Shown: positions 15,139 through 24,782, counted from the stretch's first letter. The stretch: DNA of 64,000 nt from an uncultured bacterium (GCA_900547155.1 URFH01000001.1:109829-173828); one strand, 5' to 3'. The notes: generated from the sequence alone by a model not told the origin. Translations and numbers: made by a program.

Positions 15139-17298
15139 ATGAAAAAGATTTGTTTATTAATAACTGCCGCCTTTCTCGGTGCAGGTATAGCCTCGGCGGA
15201 CACTATGGATATAATGACGCCGGCAAGCAGCCCGTTGATGCAGACTATCCAGAACAATACTCTGGACAGAAAACTCCCCGATGAACTCAAAAAACAAAAA
15301 GCAAAAGAAGAAAATCTTGAAAAGCTGAAAAAAGAAACCCTGAAAGAACTCACGGGTGAAAATATTAAAATTGACGAGGAAAAAAAACAAATCCCTGAAA
15401 ATATAAAAACTAAAAAAACCAGAGCAGAAAAACGCGCTGAAAAAAAAGCTGAAAAAGCCAGAATAAAAGCTGAAAAAATCCAGAAAAAAAAAGACCTTAA
15501 ACTGGCAAAAGAACAGCAAAAAGCAGCTGAAAAAGCACTAAAAGAACAAAAAAAGCAGATAAAAAAGCTAAAAAAAACAAATCCCGAACTCGCTGAGAAA
15601 ATGGAGATTGAACTCTCCCACATAAAAGATAAAAAACCGCTTATTCTTGTTAAATATCAGCAAAATGCCGAACAAACAAAAGACGCAAAACTTCTTGACG
15701 AAGAACTTAAAGATGGAAAATTCAATCTAAAAGCAAACAAAGATACAAATACTGACGAAGTTAAAATTTATATTAAAAAAGTTGAATTTTCGCCATCCGA
15801 AATTTTTACTGAAGACGAACTTCAGGAAATGGCAAAACCGCTGATTAACGAAACAGTGACAATGACGGATATAAAAAATCTCGTCGATAAAATCAACCGC
15901 TCCTACATAATCAACGACTACGTAACCTCCCGCGCATACCTGCCGGAACAAAAAATTGAGGACGGAAAGCTTACAATAAACCTTTTTGAGGGCAGAGTGG
16001 GCGAAGTTCTGGTCAAAGGCAACACATGGACAAGAAAATCTTACATAACAAAACGCCTCGGACTTCAGGAAGGCGAGCTTTTCAGGCTTCGCGTGCTGGA
16101 AAACAGCCTGATTAAATTCAATAACGACCATTACAACTATACAAAAAACCCCTTTGCCTTGAAAGCAAGGCTCGCACCCGGAAAAGAACAAGGCACAACC
16201 GATATTCTGGTTGATACAAACGATCCGCTGCCGTTCAGACTAACCGGCGTCTTTGACAACGCAGGCAGAGATACAATCGGCCTTTTAAGAGGCGGTGTAA
16301 TGGCTTCAACCGAAAGTCTTACAGGAAACCGCGACAGATTATCTCTGGGCAGCTATTTTGGGAAAGGCACGCAGATTTATTTCGGAGATTACAACATCCC
16401 GATTAACAAATACGGCACAAGAGCGGGTGTTTCTGTTTCTTACAACCATATTGACGTAATAAAAGGCCCGTACAGAGATTTTGACATCTCGGGCAACGCA
16501 ATGGTCTATACAGCCTACATCTCACACCCGATTATTAACAGACCTGACCTTACTTTCACCTCATATACGGCAGGAAACTTCAAAACAACAAACACTTATT
16601 TTTCAGATGTACCCATCTATCGTTCAAAAACCGCGTCAGGAACCCAGGGTTTCACATTAAGAAAAGATACAAAACGCGGTATCTGGTACACTGGTCACTA
16701 TGCTTCAGTCGGTTATATGGATACAATCCCCGCACACGATATTTTCTGGAAATATAACGGAAATCTGACCAGACTTCATGATTTTGGACATGGTATTATC
16801 GGTCAATTCCGTGCAGCAGTTCAGGTTTCACCAAACAAAGAACTCCCCTGGATTGAACAATTCCAAATCGGCGGTATTTCAAGCGTTAGAGGTTACTCCG
16901 AAGGTCTTTTAATCGGCCGAAGCGGCTATTTTATGAGCGCAGAATTAATTACTCCGATTCCGCTCCTGCCTAAAAAAGTAGGAACAGAAAAACTCGGATT
17001 CATAAATCCGCGCGAAATAATTAAACTTGCTTTATTCTTTGATCAAGGCTGCGTATTCCCGTATAAAGGCGTAGGCGGCGGCCATGGCGACAGCTCGGAT
17101 GTTTTGATGAGCATTGGCCCCGGTTTAAGAATCAGACTCAGCGATTATCTCAATGCGCGCATTTACTGGGGATTCAGCATGATTCAAAACAGATACGAAA
17201 CAAAACAACCCACCGGACGCTTCCATTTTGAGCTTACGTCCTCGCCTGATTTGGATAAACTGCTGAAAGCCAGAAAACCAAAATCTGAAAAACTGTAA
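15139..17298 (+). CDS. ShlB/TpsB-type outer-membrane transporter with long charged N-terminal region (719 aa)
   Basis: A signal peptide (residues 1-20, ending GIASA) is followed by a very lysine- and glutamate-rich coiled-coil segment to about residue 170. Two POTRA-like domains follow (VKIYIKKVEFSPSEIF..., GKLTINLFEGRVGEVLVKGN). From about residue 360 a beta-barrel carries the family motif VRGY in GGISSVRGYSEG (about 580) and ends in a short polar tail. TpsB proteins export large beta-helical adhesins or haemolysins across the outer membrane. No TpsA partner gene lies in this window. The charged insert between signal and POTRA is unusual for the family. Confidence 0.8.
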   Translation: MKKICLLITAAFLGAGIASADTMDIMTPASSPLMQTIQNNTLDRKLPDELKKQKAKEENLEKLKKETLKELTGENIKIDEEKKQIPENIKTKKTRAEKRAEKKAEKARIKAEKIQKKKDLKLAKEQQKAAEKALKEQKKQIKKLKKTNPELAEKMEIELSHIKDKKPLILVKYQQNAEQTKDAKLLDEELKDGKFNLKANKDTNTDEVKIYIKKVEFSPSEIFTEDELQEMAKPLINETVTMTDIKNLVDKINRSYIINDYVTSRAYLPEQKIEDGKLTINLFEGRVGEVLVKGNTWTRKSYITKRLGLQEGELFRLRVLENSLIKFNNDHYNYTKNPFALKARLAPGKEQGTTDILVDTNDPLPFRLTGVFDNAGRDTIGLLRGGVMASTESLTGNRDRLSLGSYFGKGTQIYFGDYNIPINKYGTRAGVSVSYNHIDVIKGPYRDFDISGNAMVYTAYISHPIINRPDLTFTSYTAGNFKTTNTYFSDVPIYRSKTASGTQGFTLRKDTKRGIWYTGHYASVGYMDTIPAHDIFWKYNGNLTRLHDFGHGIIGQFRAAVQVSPNKELPWIEQFQIGGISSVRGYSEGLLIGRSGYFMSAELITPIPLLPKKVGTEKLGFINPREIIKLALFFDQGCVFPYKGVGGGHGDSSDVLMSIGPGLRIRLSDYLNARIYWGFSMIQNRYETKQPTGRFHFELTSSPDLDKLLKARKPKSEKL

Positions 17299-17303
17299 AA
17301 TAA

Positions 17304-17618
17304 TTATTTAAAAACAGAATAATAGGCTTTCAGCAAAAGGATGCCTAAAAAACTACCAATAGTTCCAGCTATTAACCAATGATGATTACTGTGATTTTGT
17401 ATAGCTCTTTTAGCTTTCATCTTAATATTTCCTGAACGCAAAATGGTGTCAGTAGCATTTGCATTGCTTTTATTTATTGAAAAATGAGCAGTTAATATAC
17501 CACAACCTGCACCAGCCAAGCCGGCAACAGAGTAATTTGCAATTTGCGTTGATAAATTACTTTTTTTGCTTTGTTTATAACTAGTCTGCGAAAAATTTAA
17601 ATATTGTATTTTTGTCAT
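17304..17618 (-). CDS. small membrane protein (104 aa), unknown
   Basis: Two hydrophobic segments (about residues 29-47, SVAGLAGAGCGILTAHF, and 81-100, LIAGTIGSFLGILLLKAYY) flank a basic loop. The N-terminus carries LNFSQTSYKQ, a short motif like that of other unknown proteins in this window. It starts eight bases after the AAA+ gene stop, with CAGGAA upstream, so the two genes are almost certainly co-transcribed and it may anchor or regulate the ATPase. No family was recognised. Confidence 0.55.
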   Translation of the reverse strand: MTKIQYLNFSQTSYKQSKKSNLSTQIANYSVAGLAGAGCGILTAHFSINKSNANATDTILRSGNIKMKAKRAIQNHSNHHWLIAGTIGSFLGILLLKAYYSVFK

Positions 17619-17626
17619 TATTTTTA

Positions 17627-19768
17627 TTATTCCTGTATCTTATTTTTATAACATTCAATCTCAGATTCACTCAAAGATGGTTTTATTGCGCTTATAGCCC
17701 TCATAAAATGTTCAGTGGATATAGGACGCCTATCCCTTAGAGCGTATTTAGCTGCTTGATCAATAATTACTTTCAAATCCGAAGCTAGATAATTTTGCGT
17801 ATTTTTACCAATCAGGTCTAAATCAACATTCTTATCATAAAAACGGTCTTTAATTTGCATTTTTATCATCTCTTGCCTGGATATTTTATCAGGTGGACCT
17901 ACATATATTTTTTTATCCATTCTTCCAGTTCTTTTAATAGCTTTATCAATTTTCTGAGGCTCATTTGATGCACAAATTACAAATATATTATTCTCTGCAC
18001 AATTATTCAACTGGGTCAGAAGCTCAGTAACTCTTTCTGTAACTTCATTTGATGAATTAGCCAATGTTGCTCTATCTGGAGCTAATGCTTCCACTTCATC
18101 AAGAAAAACAATCGAAGGTGCATTTGCTTTAGCAAGTTCAAATTTTTCTTTTAAATTCTGAACAGTTAAATTTTGATACTCGCTTCCAATATCACTCATT
18201 TTAATATTTACAAAATATCGTCCACTTTCTTCTGCGAGAGAATTCGCAATAAAAGTTTTACCACAACCTGGCGGACCATATAAGAGAATACCATTTATTG
18301 GTTTTAAACCATATTTTTTATACAACTCGGGGTATCTTAATGGCTCAATAACATCCTCCTTTAGTGTCTTAATAAGTTCGTGCATACCAGCAACCTTATC
18401 AAATCCTGTTTTTACTCCGAGTTTGTCAATTTCCCCATTAATTATTTGTGATTCATTTATATATGGAAACAAACGATCTTCTCCACGTTTTAACAATACA
18501 GAACCGTGTGAATTCAAGAATTTTATAGTACCGTGTATTTTAGCATTTTCCTCTATTATAACTTTAGGCTGTTCTACGCCTGTAACAATAATATTGCCAA
18601 CTTCAGCAGAATCTTTAATAGTTATACAATCTTCTACAACAATATTATCCACCTTTGCTCTATCATTTAGTGATATTTTTTTTGATTTTAACTCCCCGAC
18701 AGAAGCATCGTCATAAAGCGCAATCTCTCCTGCAGAAACAATTTTTGAGGCTGAACTTTTATTTTTTAATATAGCATTATTTTTAACATCAATATTTTCA
18801 CATTTTGAATCATTTTCCATTACAAGAAAATTAGTAGTCATATTATTTATAACTGCCCCATAATTCATTGTTATTTTATCAGATTTTGCTTTTTCTATTT
18901 GGGCAGCACCGCTGATTTTGATATTATTAGAATTCAACACATTCTCAATTTTTGCATTTTCTCCAATTTCTATAATGTTACCATCAATCAATCCAACATG
19001 GGTATTATCAGAAGCATGAAAAAGTCCTTTTGATTTTACCGTTTTGATATTTACATTGCCATATATTCCAAACTCCTTACCAACATTAGCCCTATCAATT
19101 TTACAATTATCTTGAGCAAATCCTTCCCCTGCCAGATTAAGCTCATTTACAATAGCTGAATCTTTAATTTCTACTTGTCTATATGCATAAGCCTTGTCAA
19201 TATGACAATTATCGTTCAAATACATCCATTCTCCAGTAATAATATGGGCACAAGCACTATCACTAGAAATTATAGAAGAACCTTTTATTGGTTCTGATAT
19301 ATTAAAGTTCCCCTTTAGCCAATATTTAACAAGTTTCTTGTTCATATATTTTTCATCAAAACTAGGTATGGCTTTTTCACAAATAAATAAAATACTGCCT
19401 TTATCATCTAAATAGTTATTAACAGTTGCATTATCAACTAAAACTATATCGGGTTGGCAGATGCAATTAGGAACATGCGGACAATTAGGAGTATAATAAG
19501 TACAAAAGGTATTTCTAATTTTGAGATTATTTATTGTTGCACCATCTTTTAAATACACCCGCGTAGTATTTACAGATTTAGCATAAGAATCTTTCTCTCC
19601 AGTATAAGTTTTTGATATAATCGGATCAAACTCTATTTCACCTTGGCCAAGCGAATAATGAGTTGATTTGAATGATATATTGTTGTTTAAATTGTTAGAT
19701 ATAGTCTTCGTTTTGCCAACTATCCTATTTTCACAAAAATAGGATGAAGCTATGGAGGTAATTTTCAT
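17627..19768 (-). CDS. beta-helix/AAA+ ATPase fusion protein (713 aa)
   Basis: Residues about 40-440 consist of irregular repeats of 15-20 residues with alternating D/N-A-x-V/I and hydrophobic strands (SAIVNELNLAGEGF, NAKIENVLNSNNIKI, RAKVDNIVVEDCITI). This is the pattern of a right-handed beta-helix, similar to bactofilins. A cysteine-rich insert (FCTYYTPNCPHVPNCICQ) sits near residue 70. Residues about 460-700 are an AAA+ module of the Cdc48/FtsH class: Walker A YGPPGCGKT (about 498), Walker B IVFLDEVEA, sensor ASNEP, arginine finger RTGRMDK, and a C-terminal helical lid. No protease domain is present. The ATG at 19768 is preferred over an in-frame TTG at 19810. The N-terminus has NISFKSTHY. 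Confidence 0.7.
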   Translation of the reverse strand: MKITSIASSYFCENRIVGKTKTISNNLNNNISFKSTHYSLGQGEIEFDPIISKTYTGEKDSYAKSVNTTRVYLKDGATINNLKIRNTFCTYYTPNCPHVPNCICQPDIVLVDNATVNNYLDDKGSILFICEKAIPSFDEKYMNKKLVKYWLKGNFNISEPIKGSSIISSDSACAHIITGEWMYLNDNCHIDKAYAYRQVEIKDSAIVNELNLAGEGFAQDNCKIDRANVGKEFGIYGNVNIKTVKSKGLFHASDNTHVGLIDGNIIEIGENAKIENVLNSNNIKISGAAQIEKAKSDKITMNYGAVINNMTTNFLVMENDSKCENIDVKNNAILKNKSSASKIVSAGEIALYDDASVGELKSKKISLNDRAKVDNIVVEDCITIKDSAEVGNIIVTGVEQPKVIIEENAKIHGTIKFLNSHGSVLLKRGEDRLFPYINESQIINGEIDKLGVKTGFDKVAGMHELIKTLKEDVIEPLRYPELYKKYGLKPINGILLYGPPGCGKTFIANSLAEESGRYFVNIKMSDIGSEYQNLTVQNLKEKFELAKANAPSIVFLDEVEALAPDRATLANSSNEVTERVTELLTQLNNCAENNIFVICASNEPQKIDKAIKRTGRMDKKIYVGPPDKISRQEMIKMQIKDRFYDKNVDLDLIGKNTQNYLASDLKVIIDQAAKYALRDRRPISTEHFMRAISAIKPSLSESEIECYKNKIQE

Positions 19769-19797
19769 AAATATTAGAACCCAATTGTAACCAAATG

Positions 19798-19834
19798 TAT
19801 TAAATAGCAAAAAAAGTTTTTTTACTATTTAATA
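19798..19834. terminator. near-perfect A/T-rich palindrome between hydrogenase operon and AAA+ gene
   Basis: Two 18-base arms with one mismatch (TATTAAATAG-C/T-AAAAAAA against its complement) are joined by a single base. It could end the hydrogenase transcript coming from the right, or act as an operator for the AAA+ gene. The stem is A/T-only, so its strength as a terminator is doubtful. Confidence 0.45.
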
Positions 19835-19868
19835 CATAATATCTCAACAAATTGTTACAATGAATTAA

Positions 19869-21341
19869 CTATTTTTTGGATGTTTCTTTTTCCAAATCAT
19901 TTATATTTTCACTTGAATCAGCATATTCTTTAACCTTTTTGGTCGTGATTTTTTTGCTGTTCAAACAAGCCGCTCCGCCAACGCAGCCGCCCGGGCAAGC
20001 CATAACTTCAACAAGATTTCCCAACGGGCAAGCACCTTTCTTTGCCCACTGTTTCATCTCGCGAACCGACTTGGGATTTAAACCGTCAACGCATGTCGGG
20101 AAGATTTCAGTGAAATCTTTGCTTGCAACCTTAACAGATTCAGCAACACCGCCTGTAATAGCGAAGTTTCTGCCCTCTTTTGAAGCTTTAGCCTCAAACA
20201 CGTAATCCTCAAGCTCAGCAAGCTCAATACCGAATGCAACAAACAGCGCGCCCATTTCTTCAAAGTTGATTACGTAATCTGTATATTCATCTTTCTGTGC
20301 TTCTTTTCTTTTTGCAACGCAAGGGCCGACAAAAACGGTTATGCAGTCAGGATTTTGCTCTTTGGCAAGCTTCGCCGTGTAATGCATAGGTGTTCTTGTT
20401 TCGGAACGGAACGGTTTTAGCTCGGGAATATGCTTGTCAACAAGCTCATTGTAAGCAGCGCAGCAAGATGTGGTCATAAATTCATCTCCGCGCTCCATTC
20501 TTTCTTTAAAATCTTCAGCTTCGGTTCTTGCCGTGATATCAGCCCCTTCAGCAACCTCTAAAACCTTGCTGAACCCGACTTTAATCAACCCTTGCGCAAT
20601 TTTGTTAATCGAAACGGGCAGCTGACCCACAACAGCAGGCGCAACCATCGCTACGACCTTTTTATTAGAGCGCATTACCTTGAGGATGTCAAAAACCTGG
20701 CTCTTTTCCTGAACAGCAGCAAACGGGCACGCAGCTTCACAAGCTCCGCAGCTAATACATTTGTCAAAATCAATTTCTGCATGACCGGCCTCATTTTTGG
20801 TGATTGCGCCGACAGGGCAGGCGTCTTCGCAGGGGACTTTGAGTTTTACAATTGCGCTGTAAGGGCAAACCTGCATACACATTCCGCAGTTTTTGCATTT
20901 TTCGCCGTCAATAACGGATTTTCCGTTCTTAACAGAAATAGCACCGAACTTACAAACCTGAGTACAGGGTCTTGCAACGCAGCCCTGACACAAATCAGTA
21001 ACATAAACGCGGCTGGGAACGCAGCCCTTGCAGGCAGTTTCAACAACCGTCAAAATATCTTCATCCGGTTTCTGTCTTTCAGCAGCTTTTTGCGCATATT
21101 CAGATAGCATAGTGATTTCGTCGTCATTTTCGACGCTGTGACCGAGTCCGGCAATTGCTCTTTGGCGCAAAATTGCTCTTTCCTTGTGAATACAGCATCT
21201 GAAAGGCACATCAGCGTTTTTCGGACGCATTTCAAAAGGAATTTTGTCTACTGCTTTGTCTAAATCATTTTTAAGGTAGGCTTTTATTAACCTGACCAAT
21301 ACTTCTCTTTTAAGGTGTGTTGTATTGCTTTGGTTATCCAT
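19869..21341 (-). CDS. [FeFe] hydrogenase, group-B1-like catalytic subunit (490 aa)
   Basis: The enzyme catalyses H2 evolution or uptake on the H-cluster. The N-terminal half holds many cysteines (CCIHKERAILRQRAI, CKGC, CQGCVARPC) and two ferredoxin motifs (CKNCGMCMQVCPYSAI, CISCGACEAACPFAAV). The catalytic half shows the three H-cluster signatures in variant form: TTSCCAAYNE, GPCVAKRKEAQ and MACPGGCVGGAACL. The N-terminal wording and arrangement fit the group B1 hydrogenases (TIGR04105) of anaerobic fermenters. It overlaps the upstream ferredoxin-like gene by eight bases and ends the operon. Maturation genes hydEFG are not in the window. Confidence 0.85.
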   Translation of the reverse strand: MDNQSNTTHLKREVLVRLIKAYLKNDLDKAVDKIPFEMRPKNADVPFRCCIHKERAILRQRAIAGLGHSVENDDEITMLSEYAQKAAERQKPDEDILTVVETACKGCVPSRVYVTDLCQGCVARPCTQVCKFGAISVKNGKSVIDGEKCKNCGMCMQVCPYSAIVKLKVPCEDACPVGAITKNEAGHAEIDFDKCISCGACEAACPFAAVQEKSQVFDILKVMRSNKKVVAMVAPAVVGQLPVSINKIAQGLIKVGFSKVLEVAEGADITARTEAEDFKERMERGDEFMTTSCCAAYNELVDKHIPELKPFRSETRTPMHYTAKLAKEQNPDCITVFVGPCVAKRKEAQKDEYTDYVINFEEMGALFVAFGIELAELEDYVFEAKASKEGRNFAITGGVAESVKVASKDFTEIFPTCVDGLNPKSVREMKQWAKKGACPLGNLVEVMACPGGCVGGAACLNSKKITTKKVKEYADSSENINDLEKETSKK

Positions 21342-21588
21342 TTATCTTACTTTCTATTGCTTTCAATACTTTCTCAACTGTGGCTTCGGGGATTACCTCG
21401 CCGTCAATTCTTACAAACGGAGCTTTCATGTAAGTTTGATCATTGCATAAATCAAGGCAGGTAGCAGCCTTTACATCAACCTTGCTCTTAAACTGGGGCG
21501 GCAAAGAAGATTCCAAATCCTGCAATTTTGAAGCACCCATTACAAAACAGGTGGTACCCAGACATATTTCTACGCAAATTTTTTCCAT
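21334..21588 (-). CDS. thioredoxin-like [2Fe-2S] protein of the hydrogenase operon (84 aa)
   Basis: The cysteine pattern CLGTTCFV and CLDLC (residues 9-14 and 45-49) matches thioredoxin-fold [2Fe-2S] proteins such as NuoE/HoxE C-domains. These pass electrons to or from hydrogenases and NAD(P)-linked partners. Its stop overlaps the catalytic hydrogenase start by eight bases, so they are translated together. A second protein of the same type is at 25040-24783. Confidence 0.8.
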   Translation of the reverse strand: MEKICVEICLGTTCFVMGASKLQDLESSLPPQFKSKVDVKAATCLDLCNDQTYMKAPFVRIDGEVIPEATVEKVLKAIESKING

Positions 21589-21670
21589 TAATCCTCCATT
21601 CGGGTTTTTTGCTGTTTTCGCCCGAAAGTATTGTTTTATCTATACATTCCGGCAGGTAATCGCACGCAAA

Positions 21671-22846
21671 TCAAATATATTGTACGTGCACCTTTTTAAT
21701 ATAACGCTCTGAAAGAATTTTTTCCAGTTGTTTTACAACATTTTTACGAATCGCAAGCTCAACCGGCAAATCAGGGTCATAATGCGCCTGATTCAGCTTT
21801 GTTCCGACCATAAAATCAATACAATCCGAGTCCAAAAACATATTCACAAGCTTTCCTGCCGCATCATCCGGCATATTCTTGCAATCATCGTTCAAATATT
21901 CAACAGCTTTGGTCAAGGTCAAAATTCCCTCGGTAACAAGGTCAACTCCCTCCATTTTAGAGCACGCAGGAAGACTTCCCCCCGAAAAACGCTCGGTAAC
22001 AACGGTTCTTCCGAGCTCTCTGGCTAGAAGATTCGCCGTGGTTCCGCCGGAAATCGCTTTTTTCCCGTCAAAATCATCAAAAATCTTTGCATACTCGGCA
22101 TCTCGCTCCGAATAATACGGCGGGCCGGTGAAAAGCAGCATTTTTCTGGGCTTTCTGAAGTACAAAACCGAACAGGAGATATCATCTTTTGCCTTGTGAC
22201 CGGGTTCTTTCATCTCTGCAGCCCGCACAACATTATGGGCAAGATGGGTGCTGGAAACCGTCTTATCCCGCTCAATTTCGTGCAAAACGAACTCAATCAG
22301 CCCCTCTCTGCGCCATCCGAGCTTATATTCAGGCGACCCCATGCCCGCCTGCGTCACTCCGTCCGAACAAAATAGCAGCCTGTCCTCCGGCTCGAGCTTT
22401 ATTTTGTACAAATGCATGTGACGGTTCGTGAATTTCTTTGAAGTGATGATTTTTGCCTCATTTTCAACGATTTTTCCATTTCTAATGTGCAGAAAATCAG
22501 GATTCCCCTCTTCAACAATCTTCACTTCGCCATTATCGTTGCAATCCACAACCGAAAACGTCGCATAACTGATTTTTCTGACCTGACAAACCGGCAAAGT
22601 GTTCATAATCACCTCGGTCGCTTTCATAATATCACGCCCCTCGGCAATAAATTTTGTAATCATTGTCGCTGTCATATTGGCAAGGATATTCGCCTTTATC
22701 CCGCTGCCCAGCCCGTCCGAAAGCACAGCAATAACACGCCCTTCTGCAGGATAGCGTTTCGACATAAAACAGTCGCCGAAAGTATTTTGACCGTTCTTTT
22801 TCTCCTGAACGCAGTCAATATCTATAAAAAACTGCCCTTCCGTCAA
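21671..22846 (-). CDS. SpoIIE-family serine phosphatase of the hydrogenase locus (391 aa)
   Basis: The PP2C-like SpoIIE fold is visible from residue 30: AVLSDGLGSGIKANILA (metal-binding Asp), CSDGVTQAG (about 155) and KDDISCSVLYF (about 220). A C-terminal part of about 150 residues (FTGPPYYSERDAEYAKIF...) is characteristic of the phosphatase found beside sensory [FeFe] hydrogenases. Its start overlaps the stop of the sensory hydrogenase gene (ATGA), so they are coupled. It presumably turns an H2 or redox signal into dephosphorylation of an unknown target protein. Confidence 0.8.
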   Translation of the reverse strand: MTEGQFFIDIDCVQEKKNGQNTFGDCFMSKRYPAEGRVIAVLSDGLGSGIKANILANMTATMITKFIAEGRDIMKATEVIMNTLPVCQVRKISYATFSVVDCNDNGEVKIVEEGNPDFLHIRNGKIVENEAKIITSKKFTNRHMHLYKIKLEPEDRLLFCSDGVTQAGMGSPEYKLGWRREGLIEFVLHEIERDKTVSSTHLAHNVVRAAEMKEPGHKAKDDISCSVLYFRKPRKMLLFTGPPYYSERDAEYAKIFDDFDGKKAISGGTTANLLARELGRTVVTERFSGGSLPACSKMEGVDLVTEGILTLTKAVEYLNDDCKNMPDDAAGKLVNMFLDSDCIDFMVGTKLNQAHYDPDLPVELAIRKNVVKQLEKILSERYIKKVHVQYI

Positions 22847-24561
22847 TCTTTACCCTCCGGCTTTTCCTCATAACCCTCTGCAATCTGGCTCAAAAGCAAT
22901 TCCGTATCAACCATATGCTCCCCGAGCAAACACGCAATGTTCTGAACGGTTGCAATGTTTTTTTCAATAACTTCATGAGCCTTTTTCGCAATCTGGTCAC
23001 GTTTCATCTCGGATTTTGTAACATCAGTTATTACAGCACCGACAATTTTATTGCGTTCAATCTCAAAGACGGTAATATCATAAAGGTTGTTCCCGACCGA
23101 ATAACGCTCCTTGTGAATATCCTGACCGGAAGAAAGCGTCCGCCTGAAAAAGTCGCCAAACGGAATAATCCGCTCAAGCGCCCCGCCTGCAAGCCCCTCG
23201 GGACGGCTGTTGAAAATTTCAACAAGCTCCGGCGCAAACATTTTCACAAAAGCCTCATTCGCCTCAATAATATTCAAGTTTGCGTCAGCCATAACAATTG
23301 CCGACGGCATACAGCGCAGCATTGCGCTGGCTTTTCGGATTGCGAGCTTTCTCATATAAGAAGTACACATCGACGGCTCAGCATCGCCGTCCAAAAGTGC
23401 TTCCGCAAGCTGACGGCAGGTATCATAACCGCAGCCGCCACAATTCAGCTCATCTTCGGGCGTATGTTTTCCGATAGAAGCCATTGCCTCGAAAATTTCC
23501 TCCGCTGTATGTGCTTTTTTCTCTACGGGATTTTTCGGATAGTCTTTTTCCACAACAACAGCAGGTTCAGACGGAATTTGAGGACGGAATTTTATATTTC
23601 TCATAATATCCGACATTGTAAGCACACCGGGCTTTTCAAGAACCTTGCAGGGCCCGTTTGCACAACCCCCGTCACAGGCAAGTGCCTCAATAAATATTGT
23701 CCTGTCAACCTTTTCTGTATCAAGATTTTGAAGCGACTCCCTAAAAGCCGCAATTCCGCTCACGCTGACCAGCTGAATGTCTTTTGCCGTGCCGGAAAGG
23801 CGAAGCGTCTTGTTCATTCCGCCCTCAATCGGGTAATAAGCGCCCTCGTATGCGTCATAAGGCACGAATCTCGGCTTTTTCTCGGGTTCAACCTCATCAG
23901 GATTTATCCCCTCAGCCTCAAACCACTGCATAAGCTCAATAAACGTCAAAGAAACATCAATAAGCTCGGGATTGTGGTCAGATTCGTTCTTTTTCGCAAT
24001 ACATGGCCCTATAAAAATCACCCCGATATTTTCCCCGAACTCTTTTTTCAAAAGTTTTGCATGCGTCAGAGCAGGAGAAGCAATCGGTGTGATATATTTT
24101 GCAAATTTCGGCATATGAATACGCACAAAATCAACAACCGCAGGACATGCGCTGGAAATATGGATTTGTTTTTCACGCTTTGAAAGAATCTTGGTTACTT
24201 CAATCGAAACTTCCTGCGCGCCCAGAGCTGTTTCCGAAACTCCGACAAATCCGAGTTTTTTCAACGCGGTTATGAACTTTTCCTCCGGAATATCAAAAAA
24301 ACCGGCCCAGCTCGGAGCAATTGAAACATAGACCTCTTTTTTTGCCGTCAAAACGGCCCTTGCCCTGTTCAAATCTTCCCTCACGCGCTTTGCATGCGAA
24401 GGACAAATAGTAACGCAATGCCCGCACGCAACGCATTTTTCCGGAATAACCGAAGCATGCCCGTTTTCAATCCGAATAGCCTTAACCGAACATTGCCTTA
24501 CACATTTATAACAATCCACACACTCATTTTTGAGCGTGTAAATCGGATACAGATTATTCAT
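22843..24561 (-). CDS. sensory-type [FeFe] hydrogenase with PAS domain (572 aa)
   Basis: The domains run in order: two [4Fe-4S] motifs (CVDCYKCVRQCSVKAI, CVACGHCVTICPSHA; residues 16-60), an H-cluster domain with reduced signatures (ISSACPAVVDF, GPCIAKKNESD, LACDGGCANGPC; residues 60-310), a further Fe-S motif NCGGCGYDTC (about 375), and a PAS domain (MPSAIVMADANLNIIEANEAF onward, 415-520). The changed active-site cysteines and the PAS domain fit the group C (HydS) sensor type, which is thought to report H2 rather than make it. A membrane anchor is absent. It heads the coupled SpoIIE gene. Confidence 0.8.
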   Translation of the reverse strand: MNNLYPIYTLKNECVDCYKCVRQCSVKAIRIENGHASVIPEKCVACGHCVTICPSHAKRVREDLNRARAVLTAKKEVYVSIAPSWAGFFDIPEEKFITALKKLGFVGVSETALGAQEVSIEVTKILSKREKQIHISSACPAVVDFVRIHMPKFAKYITPIASPALTHAKLLKKEFGENIGVIFIGPCIAKKNESDHNPELIDVSLTFIELMQWFEAEGINPDEVEPEKKPRFVPYDAYEGAYYPIEGGMNKTLRLSGTAKDIQLVSVSGIAAFRESLQNLDTEKVDRTIFIEALACDGGCANGPCKVLEKPGVLTMSDIMRNIKFRPQIPSEPAVVVEKDYPKNPVEKKAHTAEEIFEAMASIGKHTPEDELNCGGCGYDTCRQLAEALLDGDAEPSMCTSYMRKLAIRKASAMLRCMPSAIVMADANLNIIEANEAFVKMFAPELVEIFNSRPEGLAGGALERIIPFGDFFRRTLSSGQDIHKERYSVGNNLYDITVFEIERNKIVGAVITDVTKSEMKRDQIAKKAHEVIEKNIATVQNIACLLGEHMVDTELLLSQIAEGYEEKPEGKD

Positions 24562-24590
24562 AATTTACCTTTTGCTTTTTATATCCTGCT

Positions 24591-24735
24591 GTCATCCTGA
24601 ACTTGATTCAGAATCTAATCTAGTGTCGCCTTAGTCGATTCGCCTACGCGAACCGCCCAAGGCTCACCTTTTCAAGGTGTCACTCAAAAAGTTCGTTCAC
24701 GTCACTTCGTTCCTTAGCACGAACTTTTCTCGGAC
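24591..24735. repeat. dispersed repeat block inside the hydrogenase locus
   Basis: A short CTGAACTTGATTCAG palindrome (24591-24616) is joined to a repeat of about 120 bases (24617-24735). That repeat recurs at 27779-27908 and contains GATTCGCC..GCGAACCGCC and a pair AAAAGTTCGT / ACGAACTTTT that can fold. It separates the sensory hydrogenase gene from the upstream ferredoxin-like gene. The 220-base gap holds nothing else. Confidence 0.7.
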
Positions 24736-24782
24736 GATCTCCGGCAAAGCCGGCCGCAATCTACTTTTTAACTTAATAATTA

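Noticed and set aside
19810..19812. TTG at 19810 as the start of the AAA+ gene
   Set aside because: It lies next to the palindrome without a ribosome site; the ATG at 19768 starts a leader like that of other proteins here.
22915..24183. A 422-residue plus-strand protein opposite the sensory hydrogenase
   Set aside because: The minus strand shows clear hydrogenase and PAS motifs; the plus-strand frame has none and is a codon-bias shadow.
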